64,000 nucleotides of DNA from Xylocopa sonorina (Eukaryota > Arthropoda > Insecta > Hymenoptera > Apidae), in NCBI RefSeq assembly GCF_050948175.1, contig NW_027490118.1:496001-560000 (forward strand). Reading direction: 5' to 3'. Position numbers and translations under genes: made by a program. Below are positions 42,301 through 53,320 of the stretch, piece by piece; within the stretch, counting starts at the first letter, position 1; each line of letters starts with the position of its first letter. Under the pieces are notes generated by a model. That model was not told where the DNA came from and searched no databases. It saw nothing but the letters and a program-made list of their open reading frames with translations.

Positions 42301-42640
42301 GTTTGCGGTATTATGACAGGGTAGCACCACCTGTGCCGAGCTATGGGATCCCGGTGTCGCAACACCCCGTACCACAACCAGAATTGACCGTGGCCCCTGG
42401 AAGGGCGACCGCTTCAACCAATAACACCCCTCAAATCTGGGTCTTACCGGCAAGGGAGGCCTTGCCAGGATCCGAAGATCCCGCCGGCACCGCCCGGAGT
42501 ATCACGGAGGCTATTAGGTATCCACGATCCCCGAAAGCCAGAGCCTTGTTAGCCACCGGAAAATTCCGGTGCTATTATGTTCACCACGAGGAGTTGGGGA
42601 TGGCACATGTTGTTGCAAAACTGCTACAACTTTAGAACTC

Positions 42641-43145
42641 AAACCCAGCCTAACTTAACCTTACATAACCTAACGTAACCTAACTAAATCTAACATAACT
42701 AATCTTCCATCTCGGTTCGGAAGCAGCCTCTGCAACATTCTCAGGAATAAGGCTATGCAGTATGCCTTCCGCAGTTACGGAATAGCAGAGGACCGCTCCG
42801 ACTGAACGTTTATTCACATAATGTAATGCAATGATCGGCGGGTTCAATCGGAACGGGTCCGCATCGAATACAGGAGTGCTTTTGGCGAAATGAAATCCAA
42901 CAGTCGGAAAAGAATAAAACTTTACTAAAAAATCGTACGGAAATTCGACATATCGATGCGTATCTAATATACATCTAACTAAAACGTAATTCGAAAAATA
43001 CAAAGGATAAGAGGAAATATTCTCCAATATATGACATATATAACGGATGCAAGGGAGAACACTCCATTTCGGGGTAGCGAGACCGGGGCGTCATTCTGAA
43101 GTAATCGTATAACGCTGGTTCCGGGATGCAGAGAGGAAATGTGTA
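42641..43145 (-). repeat. Right arm of inverted duplication 1, distal part
   Basis: Reverse complement of about 1-500. Starts with degenerate CCTAA units (42645-42710) next to the A2 5' end. Includes the partner (42680-43027) of the unknown ORF at 63-482. Confidence 0.85.
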
Positions 43146-43599
43146 GGGTAGAGAGCATAAAATAGCAACAACGTAACTAAAGAGGAAGAAAAAGAAAATC
43201 TGCGGAAACATTACATTTATTAAGAGGAAATCCTAGAAATATCAAACAATAGATTATATACCACACCGTAAGGGCAAGGTCCAACGAAATAGATGATATC
43301 GATAGAAAATAAAAAAATCGAGATACTTAAAAGGAAAATAATAATTTAGACTGAACGAATCAATATCACTGATCCCGGCAAGCTTAATGGAAAACGCATG
43401 ACTACGAATTGGTTAGAGTATAAGATGGATACTGATCGCGGTTCGAGTGGCAGGGCAGGCAGCCCCTCCCCCCCAATTCCCACCCTTGGCGCGAGCGAGG
43501 CTGCTGTGCGTATGTTGTTGGAAGGTGCTGCTGGCTCGCGCTTCGGAATCAGCGCCATCGGGTCCTAGCAGAAGATTAAAGGTTGGGCAGGCGGTTCGG
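43146..43599. other. Unassigned sequence
   Basis: AT-rich to 43430, then a short GC-rich stretch without recognisable gene or RNA. Confidence 0.4.
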
Positions 43600-44645
43600 A
43601 GCCCCCTGTCCATGACACAAAAGAATAGGGAAATAGAAAGGTATACAAAAAACGTATATAAGGGAGAAAAAGTAGATACTTTCAGTAGTACACTTTCAAA
43701 TAGTAGAATAAGCAGACACACATCAGACGTAATGATAGATATAAGGAGCGAGGATACGGCGAAGCTAGTTACATATTAGAAAACGTTAATGGGAAACATC
43801 AGGCATATGATAAAAAACTGGCATCGAACTCTTGATCGAACTAGTGGCGAACAGTACAGAGAAAAATGAAGCAATTAAAGGAGTAGGAAGTATTCGAGTA
43901 CAAGCAACGAGATGAAGAAATGCAGGAAAAGCGACAGAAATACGAAAAGATGACGCATTAAAATCGAGAGCGGGAACTATAATCCTGGAATTTAACAAGA
44001 AAACAGGTATAGAGAACAAAATATAGGAGATAAAAGAAACACTGGAAAAAGAATTTGAAGTAAAACATACGAGTGCAAGTATAATTTCCCAACTAAGGGA
44101 CATATACCTGTTGGATTACCCGAGAAGAAATAAAGGAGGACATAAGACGAACGTTGAACGTTGACGAATGAAATCGAAGGAAAAGGTAGCGATATAAACG
44201 TATAAATAAGTTGTTAAAACAAACGTGGAGTGGCAGCCAAGTCGCGTTAGTTGAATTTGGACAGGAATACAACACAGAGCTGGAGAAGGTAAAACGACTC
44301 AGAACAGCATTGGCATCTTGTCCCTGTAAAGTGCTACGGAGAGTAGAGAGATGCTTCTAATGTCATAAATTGGAACATATAGGCAGATATTGCGACGAAG
44401 TTAAGGATAATAAGGAAATTTGTAGAAGATTCGGATCCCAGAACCATGCGATGATCGATTGCATCGCGAATAAACCGAAATGTATCATCTGCAGCGAGGC
44501 AGGAAGAAGGAATCCGCACATCAGACACGTTACCGAAGCTTTAATTGTCCGTCCTACAGAAAAGCGTTGGTAGAAAAGAACGAGAAACGAATATGGAATT
44601 GAAAGTCCTACAAATCGATCTGAACAGAATCCAAATGACGCAAGA
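43600..44645 (+). pseudogene. LINE C2: decayed ORF1 of the C family
   Basis: Follows C1 ORF1 from about 43950 (TIILEFNKKTGIENKI, ETLEKEFEVKHTSAS) through the zinc knuckle region (HIGRYCDEVKDNKEICRRF, KPKCIICSEAGR) to the start of ORF2 (MELKVLQIDLNR near 44593). The first knuckle's Cys pair is lost to a stop (TGCTTCTAATGT near 44353), and several frameshifts occur. Ends at about 44645, joining satellite. Confidence 0.8.
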
Positions 44646-45078
44646 TGCGCATTTCATTTCAGCGTTTCAAAGTAGGTGAGTTGTAACGTATTTTGCAATG
44701 GATTATGCTTATCTGCTTCTACACTGCAAAAGAATGTGAATCCTAACCTTCCTTGCAACGGCATAGCGTTTCTAGATATCCACGAGTCGATGCAATATAG
44801 TTCTAGTATTTCATTCAGCGCGATGTCTCATCTCATTCCAATGTTACATGCTCAGATCTAATATTCTGTGCAACGCGTTATGGTTATCTGCATCAGCAAT
44901 TCCAAAGAATTCGAATTCTACATTTCCATGCAACGGGATAGCGCTTCATAGTGACTGCGTGTAAAAGCAATGGAGTTCAAATGTTCCATGCAATGCGATG
45001 GCGCATCTCATTTCAACGATTCAAGGAAAGTAAGCTGCAATCTTCTGTACATGACATAATACTTATCTGCTTGTATAC
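44646..45078 (+). repeat. Satellite (diverged variant), block 4
   Basis: Two to three diverged units with TTATGCTTATCTGCTTCTAC, GAATGTGAATCC, CCTTGCAACGG, CATAGCGTTTCTAGAT and TCATTTCAACG boxes. Relative of the ~175-bp family. Confidence 0.75.
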
Positions 45079-45387
45079 TTTTAAATTTTCTTTTCTTCTA
45101 AACACCAATTGGCGAGAAAGCCTGTGACCGAGAACGAACTGAACATTTTTATTGGTGTCCTGCTTATACTGGTTGTAGCGCCCCTACCTAAAATTAGGTT
45201 AGATTGGTCTCAAAAGCAAAATGTATACAAACGAGCGAATAAAAAACGTGATAAAGCGTGATCTCATTATATCGATACTTAGATATTTTCATTTCACCAT
45301 TATTTCCACGGCTACGACTGAGGACAGTTTGTATAAACTTGGAATTACTGTTAACGCAATTGTGTACACTTTCCAAAATACTGTTAA
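45079..45387 (+). pseudogene. Older piggyBac-like element pB-old, 5' piece
   Basis: Encodes piggyBac transposase core fragments corresponding to those at 58780-59070 (NKLNTFIDALLILVV, MYTNDRIKNAMKCDRFISILRYLHF), here broken by stops. Ends in CTGTTAA at 45381-45387, where pB4 is inserted; continues after it at about 47350. The satellite junction on its left is shared with the paralogue at 58765, so truncation preceded duplication. Confidence 0.8.
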
Positions 45388-45723
45388 CACGTTGAATGCC
45401 ATGCCGATCATCCTATACTTCTCGCTCAGGCGGCAGCGCGTGAGCACTTGATACCGTACGCTTGACTGATGGGTATAAACAAACGATGTCTTTGATACAC
45501 TGTATCCGTTTCATTTGGACTGTCGAAACGATACAAGCAATTCATTTTTATACAATGTATAAACATAAGATATTTAGATGGGGAATGCCAGAGAGGCCAA
45601 AGAGCAAATACAAGGTGAGAGTTATTCTGAAAAAGCCACGGGAGTATAAAGACCTATTGCAGCAGAGAGAATTCAGTTTTATAGTGACTATTTTGAAAAA
45701 GTATTGGTATCTATCAACTAAAA

Positions 45724-47130
45724 ATGCTGAAAGGACGAACAGATAGTGACTCGTCGAGTGAGACATTTGTACCACGCAAATGTCGACGTGTAATACCACT
45801 ACCATCTCCAGATAGTGACAATTCATCTAGTAGTTCACTAAGCAATACCGAAACAAGTGATCCAAATGATTGGTTTGATCCGCGAGGCACCCAGCCAAAC
45901 ATTATACATTTCTCAAGTCCCCATGTGACGGATAAACTATTTCAACATATAAGCGAACAAACAAATATTTATGCGACACAAAGTACAATCGCTTCCAAAC
46001 GTGTTGAAAAGTGGGTGCCAACAGATAAGGACGAAATAAAGAAGTTTTTTGGAGTGGTTTTGTGGATGGGATTGGTAAAGCTCCCATCTTTGTATCTGTA
46101 TTGGTTTAAAGATCCATTGTTTATTCAAACATTCCCGCGGAAAATTATGAGTAGAGACAGATTTCAAATTCTCGTTGAGAATGCTGCATTTTGCTGACAA
46201 TACAAAAGTGGATGCTTCCAACCGTCCTTCAAAGGTTGAATTTTTAATAAAAGAATTAAATATAAATTTTAAAAAATATTATGATCCCGTTGAAATGTTA
46301 TGCATTGATGAGACGGTAATACCATTCCGTGTACGGATCATATTTAGACAGTACATGAAATAAAGGAAGCATAGATATGGGATAAAAATACTTAAATTGT
46401 GCTGTGATAATCATTACACATATAATCTTTGCATTCACGGTCCGGCAAATCATTGGATAAAAAAAATACTACACCTACAAATGTTGTCATGAATTTATGT
46501 GAAAGTATATTTCACAATGGCCATACTTTATACACGGATAATTATTATACGAGTGTGGATTTAGCAAACAAACTCCTAACAAAAAATACGTATTTGGTTG
46601 GTACTCTTCGACCAAATCGAAGAGACAATCCAAGTAAAGTTGTGACAGCCAAACTGTGACGCGGAGGAGTCATTGCTCAAGAAAACGGTAGAAGGATTAC
46701 AATCATGAAATGGAAAGGCAAAAGGGATGTTTTAGTTCTTTCTATCAAGGATTCTGACGAAATGAAAACCGTAATAACAAGAAATTGTTATTGATCATAA
46801 TAAAGTTAAACTGCGATTGATCTGTCTGATCAAATGGGTGCTTACAGCAGTCCACTTAGAAAGACACTAAAATGGTATAGAAAACTGGCATTCGACCTTC
46901 TTTCGAATATTGCCGTCGTGAATGCGTTACATATGTTCCAAAATGTAACAGGAAGAAAGATGTCAATTACAACATTACCAAAACAATTGGTAAATACCCC
47001 CACACGACATTAACACGAGGAAACCTCAATTAGGGCCGATACAAGTAGACGAATTCACAAATTTCATAAGAAGGAAGGAAAGGCGCATGAAGTGAACATC
47101 ACAGCCACATATGTGTTTAAAATGATTTAA
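45724..47130 (+). pseudogene. piggyBac transposase (pB4), broken
   Basis: 45724-46197 (157 codons) has a Ser/Asp-rich N-terminus (SPDSDNSSSSSLSNTETSD) and the conserved KRVEKWVPTDKDEIKKFFGVVLWMGLVKLPSLYLYWFKDPLF ... RDRFQIL region. The next frames give MLCIDETVIPFRV (first catalytic Asp, about 46300), TLYTDNYYTSVDLANKLL (second Asp, about 46535), LVGTLRPNRRDNPSKV, and DQMGAYSSPLRKTLKWYRKLAFDLL (about 46830). Multiple frameshifts and stops. No cysteine-rich C-terminal domain is readable before the element ends. Confidence 0.85.
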
Positions 47131-47209
47131 TAAACTTCATTACGTATTAGCATAAATTTTTTAATTGTCACCAATAATTTAACCATTTACAATGCCGGTC
47201 TCATGCACC

Positions 47210-47342
47210 GATGTCAGTAAAACAAAAAGTTCGCTGTCAGTCCCTAGAATCCACGTTGTCCAAACGAAAAGTCGATTGTCAGTCCCTGGGGACTGACGCC
47301 ACCTGAACGGAAAGTTCACTGTCAGTCCCTGGGGACTGACGT
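47210..47342 (+). repeat. Triple hairpin-bearing sub-terminal repeat of pB4
   Basis: Three ~46-bp units, each AAAGTT(C)G then TGTCAGTCCC. In units two and three the sequence GTCAGTCCCTGGGGACTGAC forms a 9-bp perfect stem with a 2-nt loop; unit one (GTCAGTCCCTAGAATCCACG) has lost the second half. Confidence 0.85.
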
Positions 47343-47349
47343 ATCATTC

Positions 47350-48278
47350 ATGTTTTTGCCAATATATCCCAGGAAAGCGGCATAAATATGATATAAAATT
47401 TTGTAAACTGTGTCTTCCGGAAGGATACACATATAACGTTCTTATTTACGCAGGAAATAATACAACCAGAATAACGAAAGCACATGCGCATGCTGTAATT
47501 ATGACGTTGGAGGGTGAATTATTATTTAAAAGCCGAGTATTATACGCAAATAGTTTATATGCTTGTGTTCATTTGGCCGAGAAACTTCTGCAAAAAGTAT
47601 AATTTATTAATGGTTAAAGTTAAGAAGGGGTTTGACCATCCGACCACATGACTTCTTATTACAGTTGATTACGCAGAACAGTAAAGTGGTATAGAGAAAT
47701 AGTTATCGAATTAGTATGCAGGACTTCTCTCGTTAATGCCTGTTATATACATACAAAAGGGAGTACCAAAGGTATGAAAATAATAAACTTCCGCCAAAAA
47801 ATTATTGATTATCTCTTCAGTAAGTGGATCATCACGGTGAACATACGTCATCTGAAACTGAAGCAGTGCCCAAGAAACTTACACATTTTCTGCTGTCGTT
47901 CCAAGGACGCGCGAGAAAAACGAGACAGCGATGTAAAGAATGTCATAAACGTATGTCTAGGATAAATGGTAGGCAGTATGCCGCGAATAAGGCAAGAAAA
48001 GAAAAAACCTGTTGTAGCCGATGTAAGGGCCAACCGAAACTCTACCCAACATGTTTTGAAAAATTACATAAAACAATTAAATAGTTATGTTAGATTTATA
48101 ATATTGATTTGTATTGTTTTAAATATTGAATATCTGTTTATAATGCTGAGAATTGAGAAATAAACCTATTTTTTAATATCTACTTTGTGAAATATAAGTT
48201 CGACCCATCGTGATGCACGCCGGCCCACGAAATAGGCGCGTGCACGGGAGATACACGCCGGCGTCAACGTGCTAAACG
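47350..48278 (+). pseudogene. pB-old, 3' piece with cysteine-rich domain and right TIR
   Basis: Resumes pB-old after pB4. Mostly stop-ridden (parallels 59125-59765) until 47824-48084, where SFQGRARKTRQRCKECHKRMS ... KTCCSRCKGQPKLYPTCFEKLH forms the C-terminal zinc-binding domain typical of piggyBac transposases. Ends with ACGCCGGCGTCAACGTGCTAA (48258-48278), whose reverse complement TTAGCACGTTGACGCC resembles the left TIR of pB4. pB-old and pB4 are therefore related families. Confidence 0.8.
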
Positions 48279-48668
48279 TAGAAATTAGATGTGCCATCGC
48301 ATTGCATGGAGCAGTAGAACTCTTCGGCCTTCAAACACGGATACTATGAAATGCCATACAGTTGATGGATCTGTAAAATTCTTTAGAAGTGTAGAAGCAG
48401 ATAAGCATAATGCATTGCTTAGATGATTAAAGCTAATGGAGCATTATAGGGGTGATAGTATATTCTATTCACAAATAGCTGAGATATATTATATGTGTAA
48501 TTATATACACCAAATTGAAATGTTTATGCAAAATATCGTGAAACGATAAATAATTAGGTAGGTGGGGTATTAGAAGTATCGTAGTATTTGGAGGGGACAT
48601 TTAATTTACATTTATAGAAAGTTCATGATGTTTTTAAATATATACAATAACCAGAAATATTTATTTGT

Positions 48669-51064
48669 CTCCTTCGCTACGGCAGTCCGTTACGCGGGAG
48701 TAACGCCACTGAACGGGGCGCTGCGCCGTGCAGTGTACACATTACGCAACTGTAGGCTTCGATGTTCGCACTTACGTCTTCCAATGGAACTTTGGAATTC
48801 TCTTATGTATATACTTTTTTGAGAGATATGATGCATATATAACAACTGTTTCGTCATATTATATGAAAAATATAAAAATGAGTATATTTTGAAGTATTCA
48901 GAAATTTACATATTAAAAAATTTTACTGTTATTATAAATAGAAATACAGTTGAAATAGTGAGATATCAAATTATTCGTTAATTCTTAGTAATGCAACTCA
49001 GTATGGTAAATTTTAAAGCATGGTTCCACGCAGAGTCCAACATTACAATATTTACATTCATATTGAGACTCGCGTCTCTTGTTTGCCGTGCAGACGATGC
49101 ATCTTCTATTTCGGTTTTTTCTTCGTGGTTGATACACTGAAGGAAAATGCCGTTCTGTTAGCCGTAATGGATTGTTGTTACCTCTTTGATGATGATAAGA
49201 AATATTCATATGATAATTTTTCAGTATTTTTCGGATTAAATTCAAGTAAAATTTAGCCATAGACATCGGTTTTCTGGTGTTATTCTTATAAATACAGTAT
49301 GCATTCCACACGCATATGTCCAGCAAATGAAAAAATATTGACGGTACCAATTTAGAGATTTCCGTGTCGAATTCATAGTGCTTATCATCATGTCTGCGTT
49401 GTCGATACAACTCATATAAATATTATATTTAATGACACATAGGTGTTTTTGAATAATTTTATTTCCTTCATGCCTAACAACCGTTGCACACTCTGAAGTA
49501 TGCATAGTGGATAGCATATATACTTCTTTTTTATCCAGCTATTTTACAACTAATAAATTTTTAGTTGGCCGGGAAGATGCCCCTCCTTCACTCAGTATGT
49601 CAGTAATCTTTTGTATCCCTTGTCGCTTTTTTGCCACGGTCCCGTACGCATTTGTATGATTATTATATAGCAAATTAAACCAGGCTGGACTTGAATACAA
49701 ATTATTTAGGTAAACTGTATGTCCCTTTCCTAGATAGGGCGCCATTAGGGCTTCTGCTATCGCTCCCGATTTTCCAATTTCCGTATTTTGGCTGTTGATT
49801 ATAGTCGACGACTCGGCGTAAACAATAAGGTATTGAACAAAACCAGTTCGACAATCACAAAGAATACATGATTTTATCCCAAATCTACTTCTTTTCGAAG
49901 GAATGTATTGTTCGAATGAAAGCCGCCCTTTATATAGAAGTATACTCTCATCGATGCATAATTTTTGGTACTGATGGAATAATTGTCTCAAATTTTTTCG
50001 CAACATATAAACCACGTTCCTTATTTTATATAATTTATCATTGGTATATGTGATATATTGACTGAAATGTAGCAACGATAACAATTTAAAATAGCGGTCT
50101 CTATGCATAATCACAGCAAAAATGTCACTACGCAGGAGTTTGTCTACCCTCCAGTATTCCCCTAAGGACAACTTTTTGTTGCGTGTAATTAGAAATGACA
50201 CAGCAAAAAGCAGTATATTTCGGACAGCGTTGTCGCTTCACCATCTCTCATATTATTGATATTTTTTTCCAATAGGCATTTCTTTCATGTAAAATAAATT
50301 GCATGAACTCGCCTGAAGCAAAGAGTTCAAAGCAACCAATTGCTTTTTCTAATCTGCTAAATTTGGTATAATTTCTGTATTTGCTGGGGTAAATGGGTGT
50401 AACACAGGGATGAATGTGTTTGATGTACAGGAATCGCAATCGTCGTTATTGTCTCGCTCATTGTTCTCTACTTCTGAGTCTGAGGTATTACATATATACC
50501 TTCTCTTTTTGTGCTGAGCGAAATTATCTTCGTTTTCACTCTCGGTATCATTTTCGTAATCAGTTAATACAATCAAGTATTGAATTGTTTTCGCACTCCG
50601 TCCAGAAATTCTAAGGAGGGTGGAAATAAAAATGGAAAACAAATTTTACGCAACCCTAAAACTAAAATTTTTAGATAAACATTTATAACCTTAGAATTTA
50701 CCTCAACTGTAATAGCCGACAATAATCTATTCAACCTACATGTTGTCCGACTTATATCGCTTCAAGAGAGGTTTTATATTATAATCCCTGTTTTTGTTAT
50801 AGTTTTGTGTCTTGCAAATACTTCGTATGCCGAATATGTGTTTAGCAGGTAATAGTACAGTACGAGCCGCCAGATTCAAAAGATATTCTACCGATACGGT
50901 AGATTCTGTTTTACCAATGGAGTCAGCGTTGGTGATCACGCGGCTCCGACTATAGTCGGCATGCGTACACACAGCAGGTCTCGCGAACATCGACCATAGC
51001 TGGCATCCATACGCATAGCACTTTGCGTGGCCGCCGACTATACTCGGTTTCCATAATGAAAGGC
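48669..51064 (-). mobile_element. piggyBac-like element pB2
   Basis: Same family as pB1. Left end CTCCTTCGCTACGG, right end TTTCCATAATGAAAGGC; target now TTAG at 51065-51068 and degraded on the left. Sub-terminal GACTATAGTCGGC-type boxes near 50945, 50990 and 51035. The most complete copy of the family in the window; shares its insertion site with pB3. Confidence 0.88.
48985..50620 (-). pseudogene. piggyBac transposase (pB2), frameshifted
   Basis: N-terminus: 50349-50642 (acidic, DNDCDSCTSNTF-like). Core: 49539-50201 (220 codons) with LSLGEYWRVDKLLRSDIFA, HRDRYFKLLSLLHFSQY, CIDESILLYKGRLSFEQYIPSKRSRFG (first Asp), VYLNNLYSSPA (second Asp position reads Asn), GTVAKKRQGIQKI. 49242-49517 carries SCIDNADMMISTMNSTRK (third Asp). 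C-terminus at 48985-49410 has RCIVCTANKRRESQYECKYCNVGLCVEPCFKIYH, an intact cysteine-rich domain. The D-to-N change at the second acidic position and two frameshifts make it inactive. Confidence 0.85.
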
Positions 51065-51068
51065 TTAG

Positions 51069-51880
51069 AACATCACGAAATGATATAAAATTAGATGAGA
51101 TTTTAAATGTAATTGGTGTTTATGGGAATATTCTATTTGCTGTTAATTAAAATATATGATAAGTGTAAGTATATGTACCAATTTGATGTAACTCATTGAA
51201 ATAGTATGGAATGATATAAAACTAGATATGATTTTAGATGTAATGGAGCATTTAGAGGGGATATTATATATATCCTTAAATGAAATTTATGATAAGTCAA
51301 AACATATATACTAGTTTGAAATATTTATTAAACACATCATAAAATGATATAAAATTACATAAGAATATGGATGTATTGGAGTATTTAGAGGGGATATTCT
51401 CTTTGAATTTAACTAAAATGCATGGTAAGTGTAAGTATATACATTAATTTGAAATATTTACATCAAACATAGTGAAATGATATAATATTAGATAGGAATG
51501 CAGATCTAATGGAATATTTAGTGGGGTTATTCTATTTAGATTCGACTATAATATATGGTATGTGTAAATATATGTACTAATTAGGAATATATATTTAAAA
51601 TGTCAAGAAATGATACAAAATTAGATGAGATTTTAGATACAGTGGAGTATTTAGAGGATATTCTATTTAGGATTAGCTGAAACATATGTTAAGTTGAAGC
51701 ATATATAATAAGTTGAAATAATTATTTAAAGCGTCATGAAATGATATAAAATTACATAGGATTTTGAATGTAGTGAATCATTGATAGGAGTCTTCTATAT
51801 GCAATTAAATAAAATATATAATATGTATAAATATATATAATAAATTGAAATATGTACTGAGAACATCATGAAGTGCTATT
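51069..51880 (+). repeat. ~130-bp AT-rich tandem repeat, left block
   Basis: Units near 51073, 51200, 51336, 51466, 51600 and 51731, each with GAAATGATATAAAATTAGAT, then TTTAGATGTA..GGAGTATTTAGAGG, a TATTCTATTT box and AAAATATATG. One more unit lies beyond pB2 (48530-48650), so pB2 is inserted in this array. Confidence 0.85.
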
Positions 51881-52600
51881 CCTACAGACATGTTTAGATG
51901 AAGAACTTTGAATTGTAGAACTGAGAAGCGCCATCCCGTTGCATTAAACTTCGGAAGTCAATTACTTTGAAAGCTAACACTTAGTAGTGCGGAACAGTTA
52001 CACGGATCTGTAGAAATTGCATATTTTGTAACGTAGCACCAGGTAAACATAACTGCGTTGTTTAGATACTTACAACTCGCTTACCTTGAAACGTAGAACT
52101 AAGAAGCGCCATCACGTTGGATGGACCATTGGAAGTCAATTACTATGTCAATTTGACAGTTAGAAGAGCAAACAGTTACATGGATCTGTAGGAATTGCAT
52201 ACATTGTTATGAAGTACCTAGTAAGCAAAATTAATTTGTATAGGAACTTAGAACTAACATACATTGAAACGCTGAACTGAGAAACAAAGTCGCGTTGCAT
52301 AGACACTTGCAAGTAAATTACTTAGACAATTTGATACTTAGAAGTGCTATTCAGTTATATGTATTTGTAGAAATTACATACTTTGTATCAAAGGACCTGG
52401 TAATCATAGCTGCTTTGAATAGAACTATACATTTTACTTAAATCGAATGGTTGAACTGAGAAACGCCATCGCGTTGCGTGGAGCATTATAACTCTATTGA
52501 TCTAACACGCAGACACTATGAAGCGCCATCCCGTTGCATGGAACAGTAGAATTCATATTGTTATGAAGTGTAGAAGCAGATAACCATAGTGTGATGCATG
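51881..52600 (-). repeat. ~178-bp satellite variant, inverted
   Basis: Units near 51918, 52098, 52273 and 52452, marked AGAACTGAGAAGCGCCATCNCGTTGC. Related to the ~175-bp family through CATGCAACGCGATGGCGC in reverse. Confidence 0.75.
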
Positions 52601-53320
52601 GAAGATTTCAGCTTACTTCCTTTGAAACGTTGGATAGACATGCGCCACGGCATAGCATGGAGCATGAGTACTCTGTTGCTTTGAAGCGCATACATCTAGA
52701 AACAGTATCCCATTGTAAGGAAGAGTGGGATTCACATTCTTTGACATCGCGATGAACGAAGAATTGGAACTCTATTGCCTCGACAAGTAGATATCTAGAA
52801 ACTCTATCCCTCTGCACGGAAGTGTAGGGTTCACATTCTTTTGAAGCGTAGACGAGATAAACATAACGTGTTGCATTGAATATTATATCTTATCATGAAG
52901 TATTGAAATGAGATGCGACATCGCATTGAATGAAGTATTGATCTCTACTGCTTCGACACGTAGACATCAAGAAACGCTATCCCGTTGCATGAGATTGTAT
53001 GATTCTCATTCGTGTAAGGGCAAGAACCTGAAAGACATAACGCATTGCACTGAATATTACTTCTTACCATGAAACATCGAAATGAGATGCGAAATCGCGT
53101 TGAATGAAGTATTAGAATTATATTGCTTTGACACGTAAACTTTTTCAAACGCTTTACCTTTACACGGAAGAGTAGGATTCATATTCTTGCGAGGCGTAGA
53201 AGCAGATGAGCAAAATGCGATGCATTCAATATTACATCTCATCATGAAACGTGAACATCGTGATAAATGAAGTATTAGAAATCTATTGCTTCTACACCAA
53301 GGGATAGCGTTTCTAGATGT
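52601..53320 (-). repeat. Satellite, ~175-bp family, inverted
   Basis: Units with GAAACGCTATCCC, GAATATTACTTCTTACCATGA and GAAATGAGATGCGACATCGCGTTGAATGAAGTATT. ORFs are incidental. Confidence 0.75.

Larger units (their letters stand above)
36369..42640 (-). mobile_element. R1-clade LINE, copy A2 (near full length)
   Basis: Minus-strand element with poly(A) at 36369-36376, 3' UTR, ORF2 (about 37100-39900), ORF1 (about 40089-42300) and 5' UTR to about 42640. Both outer flanks are CCTAA-like (36290-36368 and 42641-42715), and the homologous left arm of the duplication (near 490-545) has no insertion. A target duplication is not clear; GGTTTGAG/GGTTTAAG at the two junctions is a weak candidate. 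Many frameshifts and loss of the YADD box show it is dead. Confidence 0.9.
45388..47345 (+). mobile_element. piggyBac-like element pB4 inserted into pB-old at TTAA
   Basis: The left TIR begins CACGTTGAATGCCATGCC immediately after TTAA (45384-45387). The paralogue at 59067-59076 has the unoccupied ACTGTTAAGGC. The right end is not clean: after the hairpin repeats at 47210-47342 the sequence resumes in pB-old with ~50-60 nt of the host element missing, so the right TIR and TTAA have been deleted. Confidence 0.85.
48285..52460 (+). repeat. Left arm of inverted duplication 3
   Basis: Reverse complement of about 54290-58715. Includes a satellite unit, ~130-bp AT-rich repeats, the piggyBac pB2 and further satellite. 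Flanks of pB2 and of pB3 match each other, e.g. TTTGGAGGGGACATTTAA near 48590 with TTAAATGTCCCCTCCAAA near 58378. Confidence 0.85.

Noticed and set aside
42291..42635. 114-codon plus-strand ORF
   Set aside because: Antisense to the 5' UTR of LINE A2; no homologue visible elsewhere in the window.
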